The notes under the pieces: model-generated
Databases searched by the model: none
Told to the model about the DNA's origin: nothing
What the model saw: only the letters and a program-made list of their open reading frames with translations
Source of the DNA: Roseinatronobacter monicus
GTDB taxonomy: Bacteria; Pseudomonadota; Alphaproteobacteria; Rhodobacterales; Rhodobacteraceae
Assembly: GCF_006716865.1 (NCBI RefSeq)
Contig: NZ_VFPT01000001.1
Span: forward strand, 2,909,001-2,973,000
DNA: 64,000 nt
Direction: 5' to 3'
Made by a program: the position numbers and the translations under genes
Shown: positions 1-6,892 of the stretch, one piece after another
Layout: every line of letters begins with the position of its first letter
Numbering within the stretch: position 1 is the first letter of the stretch

Positions 1-303
1 ATGTTTCTGGAACCCGTTTCGATGACCTTCATCACACTGCCCGTGATCATCCCCTTGATCCTTGCGGCTGGGTTTGACCTGATCTGGTTCGGGATCATTT
101 ATACAATCACCATGGAGATTGCAGTTTTGACGCCCCCTGTCGGCTTAAACCTGTATGTGATTTCGGGCATCAGCCGGGGCAAGGTATCGGTGCCGGATGT
201 AATAGTCGGCTCGCTTCCCTTTATAGGCGCGTTGGTCATTCTTGTTGGGGTGATGATCGTATTCCCGCAAGCCGCCCTGTGGCTGCCCCAGCAGGTGCGC
301 TGA
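1..303 (+). CDS. TRAP transporter large permease (DctM-type), C-terminal fragment
   Basis: The reading frame is open at the left edge, so only the last 100 residues are present. They match the end of the large membrane subunit of tripartite ATP-independent periplasmic (TRAP) transporters: hydrophobic helices at about residues 8-30 and 68-92, flanking the family's conserved TPPVGLNL stretch at about residues 44-51. The protein works in the inner membrane with a small permease and a periplasmic binding protein, both of which should lie to the left. The stop codon is 3 bases before the next start, so it is probably co-transcribed with the hydrolase. The substrate cannot be read from this fragment; TRAP systems usually import organic acids. 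Confidence 0.85.
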   Translation: MFLEPVSMTFITLPVIIPLILAAGFDLIWFGIIYTITMEIAVLTPPVGLNLYVISGISRGKVSVPDVIVGSLPFIGALVILVGVMIVFPQAALWLPQQVR

Positions 304-306
304 GAC

Positions 307-1062
307 ATGGCCCTGCCTTATCTGCGCGCCGGGTCTGGAAAGCCACTTGTGCTGGTACATGGCTATCTCGGTGGAAGCGCCCAATGGCAGGGCCAGCTTG
401 CCGCATTCGCCCAAACGCATGATGTGATTGCCCCGGACCTGCCGGGCTTTGGGCAGGCTACTGCCCTGCCGGGGCCCGCGCGTATTGAAGATTTTGCATC
501 GGCAGTGATGCAGTGTATCGACGGGCTGGCGGTTGGCAGCTTCGCTTTGCTCGGACACAGCATGGGCGGCATGATCGCGCAGGAAATCGCCGCGCAGTCT
601 CGGGATCGGATTGATGCTTTGGTGCTCTATGGCACGGGGCCACTGGGGCTAATGCCAGACCGATTCGAGCCGATCGAGACCTCGTTGGCGCGGCTGGAGG
701 CGGAGGGCGTTCCGAAAACCGCTGACAGGATCAGCGCCACATGGTTTCGGGACGGAGCGGCGGCTACAGGTTATACTAAGACGCGCGACATTGCGCGGCT
801 GGCCCATCCGCAGGCTGCACGACATGCGCTGTTGGCCATGCGTGACTGGGACGGGCGCGAGGCGCTCACGGGCTTTGATATGCCATGCCGAATTCTTTGG
901 GGCGATCAGGACCGGTCGTACCGCTGGCCGCAGGTCCATGCCTTGTGGAACGGCGCCCCCGGTGCTGAACTGGCGGTCATTCCTGGCGCAAGCCATGCCG
1001 CGCACATGGAAAAACCCGACCTCTTCAACGCACTGGTGCAAGATTTCTTGCGCTCGGCGTGA
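307..1062 (+). CDS. alpha/beta-fold hydrolase
   Basis: A 251-residue single-domain alpha/beta hydrolase. The oxyanion-hole motif HGYLGG is at residues 18-23 and the nucleophile elbow GHSMGG puts the catalytic serine at residue 85. The acid is probably Asp202 (in WGDQD) and the base His230 (in GASHAAH). A helical cap lies at about residues 115-185. Length is normal for esterases, lactonases and C-C bond hydrolases of this fold. The start is 3 bases after the TRAP permease stop, which suggests translational coupling and a role in processing the imported compound; that link is inference. The actual substrate cannot be told from sequence. Confidence 0.85.
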   Translation: MALPYLRAGSGKPLVLVHGYLGGSAQWQGQLAAFAQTHDVIAPDLPGFGQATALPGPARIEDFASAVMQCIDGLAVGSFALLGHSMGGMIAQEIAAQSRDRIDALVLYGTGPLGLMPDRFEPIETSLARLEAEGVPKTADRISATWFRDGAAATGYTKTRDIARLAHPQAARHALLAMRDWDGREALTGFDMPCRILWGDQDRSYRWPQVHALWNGAPGAELAVIPGASHAAHMEKPDLFNALVQDFLRSA

Positions 1063-1345
1063 ACCTGCTGTGCTGCAATCCGGCGTAACCACTTGCTCTT
1101 GCATAAATCGTTCACAGCTTTGCCCTTTGGAACTGTGGGGGTTATTCTTTTTGGGAAAGGTTTATGCCACGCAATCCGGCATGGGCGCAATTTCGGCAGC
1201 CAGATCGGAATGACAACCTATCAGAGAGCACTGTTTGTCGCGATGCGGTACGCGGGCGCGCTGGCTGCGCAGCCGTTCGCTGGACAAGCGCGTCGGCCAA
1301 GAATGTAATCATCTTACTCGATTAGCAGGTTGAAAGTGCCGATTG
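1063..1345. other. gap of 283 bases between convergent genes, no gene seen
   Basis: This stretch separates the hydrolase (plus) from the MarR regulator (minus), which end toward each other. A weak open frame of 71 codons exists on the plus strand, but it has no recognisable domain and no good ribosome site. I see no clear terminator hairpin. It may be a decayed gene; nothing firm can be said. Confidence 0.4.
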
Positions 1346-1801
1346 CTATTTTGACGCGTCACGGTCTTTGTCGAGGAAGCTTCGCAATATTTCCAGATCA
1401 GGAAGCAATCGCGCTACGTGCTCGGGGGGGACGGCGCCAGCAATCCGCTTCAAATCTGGCGCAACTGAGTCGATTGCATCCTGCCGGAATTTTCGTCCGG
1501 CATCTGTGATGTGAACCAGTTTCGACCGGCCATCCTTCGGGTTCTTGCGTATATCAATCAGACCCTCACGCTCCAGAACGGCAAGTGAATGGGTCATCGA
1601 TGTCTTGGGCACCTGAAACGCCTTGGCAATGGCAACGGGTGTGCGGCCATCTCCGACCCGGACCAGATGGTTTAACACAGAAAACTGCGCCAGCACGAAG
1701 CCCGGCGGCAACCGGGCTTCCATCATGTTGCGCGACAACTGCTCGATGATCCCAATCTCATTGAAGAGCCGGAAATAGTCGAGCATTGCGTTCTCAGACA
1801 T
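1346..1801 (-). CDS. MarR-family transcriptional regulator
   Basis: A 151-residue winged-helix regulator. Dimerisation helices lie at about residues 5-30 and 105-148, the DNA-binding helix-turn-helix at about 52-80, and the wing at 87-99 (NPKDGRSKLVHIT, a typical MarR D-x-R-s wing). MarR proteins are usually repressors released by small aromatic or electrophilic ligands or by thiol oxidation; I see no cysteine, so oxidation sensing through thiols is unlikely here. Its start overlaps the end of the upstream flavoprotein gene by 8 bases on the same strand, so the two form an operon and the regulator probably controls its own promoter upstream of that gene. Confidence 0.88.
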   Translation of the reverse strand: MSENAMLDYFRLFNEIGIIEQLSRNMMEARLPPGFVLAQFSVLNHLVRVGDGRTPVAIAKAFQVPKTSMTHSLAVLEREGLIDIRKNPKDGRSKLVHITDAGRKFRQDAIDSVAPDLKRIAGAVPPEHVARLLPDLEILRSFLDKDRDASK

Positions 1802-2942
1802 TCATGATCCTGCTTTCCAAGGGCCAACGCGGGCTTTTGCCAATTTCTGGACCATAGCCGATGCGCGCCAACATTTGAACCGTGCCCCCGTCAGGTGCAA
1901 GGCGTTCCTGCACTTGACGGAAGGGTCCGGCCATTTCGGAGAATTCCTGCAATGCCTGGCTCAGAGGGTGAAACCCAAGGCCATTCGCTGTTGCCGCAAT
2001 GTTTACGCGCAGCCAGTCCGCCCCCGTGGCAATCTGCGTTTCACGGCTATTGTCATCCGTGACCAGCCAGACATGTCCCATTGCGGTATCGGTACTGGCA
2101 AGAATCACATCGAGACCTGATTTGTAGGCGAAACTCGTCGGGTCCGAGGCCGCTTCGCGTGTGAATTGCCGGGTCATACGAAGCGACTCGAACAGCGGCC
2201 CGGTGAAATCTATGCCATCAGGATTGGCATCTACTTCATGCCGCCCGATGCGGAATAGATCGACACTCTCCTGATAGGTGTGGGGTGTCTCGACCTCGAT
2301 CCGCAGGGCTTCGCGCGTCAGCGCCCGCAGCTCACCAACCTCTGATGGCTCCACGGTACCACCGAACCGCGCGCCCTTGCGCAGCACGGCCCCAAGTTCC
2401 GACAGCACTGCGGGCGCTACAGGGCGGTTCACATCAAACGGTTCCTTGTTTGACCGCCGAGCAGGCACCAGCGCGAACAAAGGATCACGCTCGACTGCCG
2501 GATCAGCTGTAAATGTGATGCGGGCAACCGGTCGTTGGTCCAGCCCTGTAGCGCTGCTGCCTCGCGGGAAGAGTTCCGTAGCGGCGCGATACCCATCTTC
2601 GGCGGCAGCCATGCGCAACAGTTCCAGAAAACACCCAAGACCGATGGTGATCTGGCGATTGAACGGGTCCGTGTAAGGCAGCATCCGGTTGCGATCTGCG
2701 TGCAGCGCAATCACCCCATCCTCGGAGAGATCAGCCAACCATGGCTGGCGGTTATGAGGGTTTGGGGCGAGCAAGGCCCAAGACAGCGCACGCATGCGCG
2801 GATCATTATAGGTGCCCGCCCGCTCCCAAGGAAGGTAGGCCGTTTGCGGGGTGCGTGTGGCTGCATACCCGAAGGCACTACCGGCTGCCAGAACAGCCCC
2901 ACCGCCAACGAGGAAGATCATTTTCCGTCGTGTCAAGTTCAT
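1794..2942 (-). CDS. Tat-exported Acg-family FMN-binding (nitroreductase-like) protein
   Basis: A 382-residue protein. The N-terminus has a twin-arginine signal (TRRKMIF, Arg5-Arg6) followed by a hydrophobic stretch at residues 9-27, so it should be exported folded with its cofactor. The mature part resembles the double nitroreductase fold of the Acg family: PHNRQPW at 62-68 and ARRSNKEPFD at 161-170 are typical FMN-contact segments. Known Acg proteins bind FMN but may lack reductase activity, so a redox or FMN-storage role is possible. It is co-transcribed with the MarR gene downstream (8-base overlap). A ribosome site (AAAGGAG on the minus strand) lies about 8 bases before the ATG. The nature of the substrate is unknown. 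Confidence 0.8.
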   Translation of the reverse strand: MNLTRRKMIFLVGGGAVLAAGSAFGYAATRTPQTAYLPWERAGTYNDPRMRALSWALLAPNPHNRQPWLADLSEDGVIALHADRNRMLPYTDPFNRQITIGLGCFLELLRMAAAEDGYRAATELFPRGSSATGLDQRPVARITFTADPAVERDPLFALVPARRSNKEPFDVNRPVAPAVLSELGAVLRKGARFGGTVEPSEVGELRALTREALRIEVETPHTYQESVDLFRIGRHEVDANPDGIDFTGPLFESLRMTRQFTREAASDPTSFAYKSGLDVILASTDTAMGHVWLVTDDNSRETQIATGADWLRVNIAATANGLGFHPLSQALQEFSEMAGPFRQVQERLAPDGGTVQMLARIGYGPEIGKSPRWPLESRIMNV

Positions 2943-3354
2943 CGCCAGCTCCTTTAGTTCGATGTCGCATCAAGTAGTACGTTGTCGCACAATATGCAAG
3001 ATCCTCATTTCAACCGACCCGTTGCACAAACAAATGCTTTGGGAACGACTGCTTTGACCAGCGCGAACGGTCGGTTCGTGCAAACCGCGCTGCGGCTGCC
3101 GCCAGAGCAGAGCGGCAGCAAAGGGCCGCGCATGTCGTTGGCACAGTCCATCTGCGCAACGGGCGGGGTACCTGCGTCACTTCTGTTCAAGGCAGACGCG
3201 GAAGGAACGATCATCGGGGCGCTGCGTTAGACTGTCAGATCGAAAAGGCTACCTGAATGCGCAGTGGTCTTGATCGCGCGCGCTCTGACTTCGTTGCTGA
3301 GGTCTTTGCAACGCGCGCCATTCGCCAAAACTCGGACAATAAGGAAAAGTGACC
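2943..3354. other. divergent intergenic region of 412 bases
   Basis: This gap lies between the minus-strand Acg gene and the plus-strand DJ-1/PfpI gene and should carry both promoters. A weak minus-strand promoter is listed separately. Open frames of up to 82 codons occur on both strands between 2982 and 3230, but they resemble no family and lack ribosome sites. The middle of the gap could be a gene remnant; I cannot identify it. Confidence 0.4.
2971..2999 (-). promoter_or_regulatory. possible promoter with dyad for the Acg-marR operon
   Basis: On the minus strand a TTGCAT (2994-2999) and a weak TACTTG (2971-2976) are 17 bases apart, about 30 bases before the Acg start. An imperfect dyad with CAA...TTG arms spans about 2968-2989, overlapping the spacer, where a MarR dimer could bind. 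The -10 box is poor, so this is only a candidate. Confidence 0.28.
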
Positions 3355-4029
3355 ATGAAAATTCTGATGGTGCTGACATCTCACGATCAATTGGGCGACA
3401 CGGGCAAGAAAACGGGCTTCTGGCTCGAAGAATTCGCAGCCCCCTATTATGTGTTCAAGGATGCCGGAGCAGACATAGTGCTCGCTTCACCAAAGGGCGG
3501 TCAGCCGCCGCTGGACCCCGGTAGCGACACGGATGATGCGCAGACCGAAGCAACCGAGCGCTTCAAGGCAGATGCGAACGCAAAAAGCCTGCTCGCTCAG
3601 ACAAAGGTTCTGTCAACCATCAACGCAGAAGGCTTTGACGCCATCTTTTATCCGGGCGGCCATGGCCCGCTTTGGGATCTGGCCGAAGACCGCGACAGCA
3701 TACGGCTGATTGAAGAGTTTACCCATAGCGCCCGACCTGTTGGGGCAGTTTGCCATGCGCCTGCTGTTTTCAAGCACCCCAAAGGCGCTGACGGCAGCCC
3801 GCTGGTATCGGGCAAGACAGTTACCCGCTTCACAAACTCTGAGGAGGAGGGTGTCGGGCTGACCGAGGTGGTGCCGTTTCTGGTCGAGGACATGCTGAAG
3901 GCAAACGGCGGGAAATATGAGAAAGGTGCTGACTGGGGGGCATTCGTCGCCGTGGATGGCAAGCTTGTAACGGGCCAAAACCCAGCTTCATCGGAAGAAG
4001 CAGCGCGCAAGCTGCTGGCATTATTATAA
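3355..4029 (+). CDS. DJ-1/PfpI family protein, Hsp31-like type 1 glutamine amidotransferase domain
   Basis: A 224-residue single-domain protein. The nucleophile elbow AVCHAPAV places the reactive cysteine at residue 133, followed by His134. The acidic partner of this family is Glu25 or Glu26 (in FWLEEFAAPYY), and the conserved YPGGHGP segment is at 99-105. This arrangement is that of the Hsp31/YhbO-like branch, whose members act as chaperones, glyoxalases or deglycases in stress response. I chose the ATG at 3355 because AAGGA lies at 3341-3345; a GTG 6 bases upstream is also in frame. It reads divergently from the marR/Acg pair, which may make it part of the same stress response; that is inference. 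Confidence 0.85.
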   Translation: MKILMVLTSHDQLGDTGKKTGFWLEEFAAPYYVFKDAGADIVLASPKGGQPPLDPGSDTDDAQTEATERFKADANAKSLLAQTKVLSTINAEGFDAIFYPGGHGPLWDLAEDRDSIRLIEEFTHSARPVGAVCHAPAVFKHPKGADGSPLVSGKTVTRFTNSEEEGVGLTEVVPFLVEDMLKANGGKYEKGADWGAFVAVDGKLVTGQNPASSEEAARKLLALL

Positions 4030-4163
4030 ATTCAGGTTTCGGGTCGCGCATTTCGATGCGGTCACTGCCAGCGCAAGGGGCGAAAGATTGAGCGTGAATG
4101 CGCCACTCAACCGGGATTAACAACGCAGCTATAATCATGGCTGCGCTAACGCAGAGCGGTCGA

Positions 4164-4209
4164 GATACGAATTGGGCGAAACGCCTTGGTGTCACGCTGA
4201 ATTCGTATC
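4164..4209. repeat. 10-base perfect inverted repeat upstream of the BCCT promoter
   Basis: GATACGAATT (4164-4173) is repeated in inverted form as AATTCGTATC (4200-4209) with 26 bases between. The right arm ends 19 bases before the -35 box of the BCCT promoter. It could be an operator for a dimeric or tetrameric regulator, or a hairpin ending transcripts from the DJ-1/PfpI gene, although no T-run follows. Function is unknown. Confidence 0.5.
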
Positions 4210-4228
4210 AACACCGAACTGCGCCGTT

Positions 4229-4257
4229 TTGACCCTGAAGCGTATCTCGCCTATACC
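4229..4257 (+). promoter_or_regulatory. promoter of the BCCT transporter gene
   Basis: TTGACC (4229-4234) and TATACC (4252-4257) are separated by exactly 17 bases, a good housekeeping-sigma promoter for this group. Transcription would start near 4264, leaving a 57-base leader before the ATG at 4321. This also argues against the alternative in-frame ATG at 4273, which would be only about 9 bases from the transcript start. Confidence 0.6.
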
Positions 4258-4320
4258 TCAGCCCACAGCGGGATGCCGTGCGCGTCATTGTGCAATCAAA
4301 CGATCATCTGCCGAGGCCCG

Positions 4321-6009
4321 ATGAAATCAGCGTCAGAAACGATCCGAACCCTGTTGGGCGATGTTGGCGTTGTTTTTCGCGTGTCAGCCGCGATCGTTGT
4401 GTTTTTTGTCGCGGCGGCTGCTTTCGCGCCTGAAACGGTGGGTGGCGCGGCGCAAGGCATCTTGCAGGTGACTGCGGCCAATCTTGGCTGGATGTATCTT
4501 CTTGTCATCACAGTCTTTGTCGGCTTCGTGCTGTATCTGGGACTGTCGAAATTCGGCACCATCCGTCTGGGTGCGGAAGATGAGCCTGCGGAGTTTTCCT
4601 ATTCCAGTTGGCTGGCGATGATCTTTTCGGCGGGTATGGGCGTGGGGCTGGTGTTCTGGGGTGTGGCCGAGCCCATGATGCATTTCAACGAGCCACCTAT
4701 GGGCAGCGGCCTGCCGCGCACGACCGATGCGGCGCAAACCGGGATGACCTATGCCTTCTTCCACTGGGGGCTGCATCAATGGGCGAATTTCGCCCTTGTG
4801 GGGCTTGCCATCGCCTATGTGCGGTTTCGCCATCACAGCTTCGGGCTGATCAGTGAAACGCTCAGGCCGCTTTTAGGGGACAGGGTGGATCGCGGCTGGG
4901 GCAAGGCGATTGATATCCTGACAGTCGTGTCCACTGTGTTTGGTGTGGCGACGACGTTGGGCCTTGGGGCGTTGCAGATCAACAGCGGCGTATCGCGCCT
5001 GACAGACATCCCTTTTGGGTTTCCTGCTCAATTCGCTATTCTTGCGGGGATTGGTGGCTTGTTCATCCTCTCGGCGATGACATCGCTGGATAAGGGCCTG
5101 CGGCTGCTGAGCAATCTCAACATGGTGCTGGCGGGTCTGCTTCTGATCATCGTGCTGGCCTTTGGCCCCACGGCCTTCATCTTTGGTGTGATGACCCAGA
5201 CGCTGGGCGAGTATCTGGGCAATGTCGTGCAGATGAGCCTTGTGACCACGCCGTTCTCCAATGCGCGCTGGGTCGAGCAATGGACCATGTTCTATTGGGC
5301 CTGGGGGCTAAGCTGGGCGCCCTTCGTGGGCAGTTTTATCGCACGCATCTCGCGCGGGCGGACCATCCGTGAATTCGTGCTGGGCGTGATGATCGTGCCC
5401 GTGGCGCTGAGTATGCTGTGGTTTTCGGTCTTTGGCGGGGCATCAATTCACTTTGAAATCTTCGACAATGCGGGCATTGCCGATGCGGTTGCCGCAGAAG
5501 TGCCTTCTGGCCTGTTCGTGATGCTGGAGCAACTTCCCTTTAGCGGGGTGCTGACAGCGGTGGCCATTGTTCTGGTCTGCCTGTTCCTGATCACCTCGGC
5601 GGATGCAGCAACCTTTGTGCTAGGCATGTTCACGTCAAAAGGGGTGCTCAATCCGACGACCGCCCTGCGCGTGCTCTGGGCAGGGCTGCAGCTGATGATG
5701 GTTGTGGTGCTGCTGCTGACAGGCGGGCTGGAGAGTTTGCAGACCGTTTCGATCATTGCGGCATTCCCGTTCATGCTGCTGATGATCCTGATTGCAGTCT
5801 CGCTCTATCGGGATCTGTCGCAAGAGTTGGCGATGAAGGCGGAAACCGACCGACTTCTGGCAATGCGCATCGAACGCCTGCTTCTGCGCGAGGATGAGCA
5901 TGAAGCCGCAAGGCAAGCCGACGAAGAGGTCCATCCAAACGCACCCGAGATGCCGCCAGCCGGTGATGCTCCAGAGGTCGTGGACGCCGATATCACTGAG
6001 AAGGAATAA
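4321..6009 (+). CDS. BCCT-family betaine/choline/carnitine transporter
   Basis: A 562-residue membrane transporter with about 12 hydrophobic segments. The BCCT signature is clear: WTMFYWAWGLSWAPFVG begins at about residue 321, and the substrate-box tryptophans of this family are present. These carriers import glycine betaine, choline, carnitine or DMSP, usually with sodium or protons, for osmoprotection or catabolism. The C-terminal 60 residues are charged and glutamate-rich, consistent with a cytoplasmic regulatory tail. The ATG at 4321 was preferred to 4273 because of the promoter position and a GAGG ribosome site just upstream. No catabolic genes are adjacent, so osmotic uptake is the simplest role. 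Substrate choice cannot be fixed from sequence. Confidence 0.88.
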   Translation: MKSASETIRTLLGDVGVVFRVSAAIVVFFVAAAAFAPETVGGAAQGILQVTAANLGWMYLLVITVFVGFVLYLGLSKFGTIRLGAEDEPAEFSYSSWLAMIFSAGMGVGLVFWGVAEPMMHFNEPPMGSGLPRTTDAAQTGMTYAFFHWGLHQWANFALVGLAIAYVRFRHHSFGLISETLRPLLGDRVDRGWGKAIDILTVVSTVFGVATTLGLGALQINSGVSRLTDIPFGFPAQFAILAGIGGLFILSAMTSLDKGLRLLSNLNMVLAGLLLIIVLAFGPTAFIFGVMTQTLGEYLGNVVQMSLVTTPFSNARWVEQWTMFYWAWGLSWAPFVGSFIARISRGRTIREFVLGVMIVPVALSMLWFSVFGGASIHFEIFDNAGIADAVAAEVPSGLFVMLEQLPFSGVLTAVAIVLVCLFLITSADAATFVLGMFTSKGVLNPTTALRVLWAGLQLMMVVVLLLTGGLESLQTVSIIAAFPFMLLMILIAVSLYRDLSQELAMKAETDRLLAMRIERLLLREDEHEAARQADEEVHPNAPEMPPAGDAPEVVDADITEKE

Positions 6010-6228
6010 GGATACAGCATTCGAGCTATGCTCGGAGCGACATTGACTGATGCACGCGCAAATAATGTCTCACTCTTAGCGCTGGCAAAATGCACGAATT
6101 GCCGCGGCGAGCATGGGTGGCCGCTTTCAAGAATGCCGCGTTGTCCCCCCAAAGGCAGAAGAGGGCCGGCCGGTTGCCGTACCCGCATCCTTGCCTTACG
6201 CGGGACATCAATGGTTGAACGGCTGTGT

Positions 6229-6403
6229 GGGCTTATTCTGTTGAAAAACTCGCATCTTCGCCCAAGCATGTCTGTGGATAAAAACATCTTCCCGCGAAGG
6301 CAGCATTATGTAAACAAGTTTTGATAACTCGCCCGAATTGAAAACGGTGTTCCATGTTTTGGAGTCAACTCTCGCTCTGCGGATTTTTCAACAGAATAGG
6401 CTC
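6229..6403. mobile_element. MITE-like or decayed insertion-sequence remnant with terminal inverted repeats
   Basis: The left end GGGCTTATTCTGTTGAAAAA (6229-6248) and the complement of the right end (6381-6403) share a perfect 15-base core, TATTCTGTTGAAAAA, and 18 of 20 outer positions. The 175-base unit has no coding capacity. Ends of this style (TTCTGTTGAAAAAC) are seen in some DDE-transposase insertion sequences, but I cannot name the family. A clear target duplication is not visible. Confidence 0.5.
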
Positions 6404-6688
6404 GTTGCGTCGCTGTTGAAAAACAAGGAGGCCCGCGCATAGCGCGGACCAAGTCATTCAACGGACAGCCGGCAGCACTCTACCGGGGCTTGCCCGGCGC
6501 GCGCCGCTAGTGACGATATTTTCTATTTTGAGGGCTGCCCAACATCCCTGCGGATGCCGGTCAATCGGCAAGCGCTTCCCGAGAGGCGGTGACGGCACAA
6601 GGCCGATTCTTTAGTTTTAAACCCATAAGGCCCACGATCTGAATGCGGCTGAACCGAAAGCCAGACATGCTAAAATACGCCACGAGGC

Positions 6689-6715
6689 AATTTCGTGACG
6701 CAAAACGAAATTTTT
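6689..6715 (+). terminator. possible intrinsic terminator (plus strand)
   Basis: An 8-base-pair stem, AATTTCGT (6689-6696) with ACGAAATT (6705-6712), encloses an 8-base loop and runs into a T-tract ending at 6715. It would stop plus-strand transcripts before they cross tRNA-Arg antisense. The stem is AT-rich, so strength is uncertain. Confidence 0.35.
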
Positions 6716-6737
6716 CTTGGTGTTCACATTTGTGAAA

Positions 6738-6814
6738 TGGCGCGCCCGAAAGGATTCGAACCTCTGACCCCCAGATTCGTAGTCTGGTGCTCTATCCAGC
6801 TGAGCTACGGGCGC
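6738..6814 (-). tRNA. tRNA-Arg (anticodon ACG)
   Basis: A 77-base tRNA on the minus strand with encoded CCA (6738-6740). The acceptor stem pairs GCGCCCG (6808-6814) with CGGGCGC (6742-6748), with G as discriminator base. The anticodon loop is CTACGAA between CCAGA and TCTGG, giving ACG, which is read as ICG after deamination and serves CGU, CGC and CGA codons. The T-loop GGTTCGAATCC is canonical. It stands alone and reads toward the repeat-bearing non-coding region, as expected for an integration hotspot. Confidence 0.97.
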
Positions 6815-6823
6815 GTTGGGGGC

Positions 6824-6852
6824 GACATATCGCCCTGCTCCGTCCTTTGCAA
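6824..6852 (-). promoter_or_regulatory. promoter of tRNA-Arg
   Basis: On the minus strand TTGCAA (6847-6852) and TATGTC (6824-6829) are 17 bases apart. Transcription would start near 6817, a few bases before the mature tRNA 5' end at 6814. Confidence 0.45.
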
Positions 6853-6892
6853 GGGGCGTTTCATGACCATTTTGCAAATCAGGTCGAAAAAT

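Larger units (their letters stand above)
6010..6737. other. non-coding region of 728 bases with mobile-element-like repeats
   Basis: No convincing gene is present between the BCCT gene and tRNA-Arg. The region contains an inverted-repeat pair (6229-6403), a third partial copy (6413-6424), some GC-rich hairpins (for example GGCCCGCGCATAGCGCGGAC around 6430-6449) and a plus-strand terminator-like hairpin at 6689-6715. Because it lies on the 3' side of a tRNA gene, it is a likely integration zone with decayed insertions. I found no copy of the tRNA 3' end that would mark an att site. Confidence 0.5.

Noticed and set aside
1093..1308. A 71-codon plus-strand frame in the gap after the alpha/beta hydrolase
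   Set aside because: No ribosome site and no recognisable protein features.
2982..3230. Open frames of 82 (plus) and 69 (minus) codons in the gap before the DJ-1/PfpI gene
   Set aside because: No family resemblance, no ribosome sites and overlapping frames on both strands, as expected by chance in GC-rich DNA. A decayed gene cannot be excluded.
6617..6877. A minus-strand open frame of 86 codons covering tRNA-Arg, with the sequence PVAQLDRAPDYESGG
   Set aside because: This is the well-known false protein obtained by translating a tRNA gene. The tRNA explains the sequence completely.
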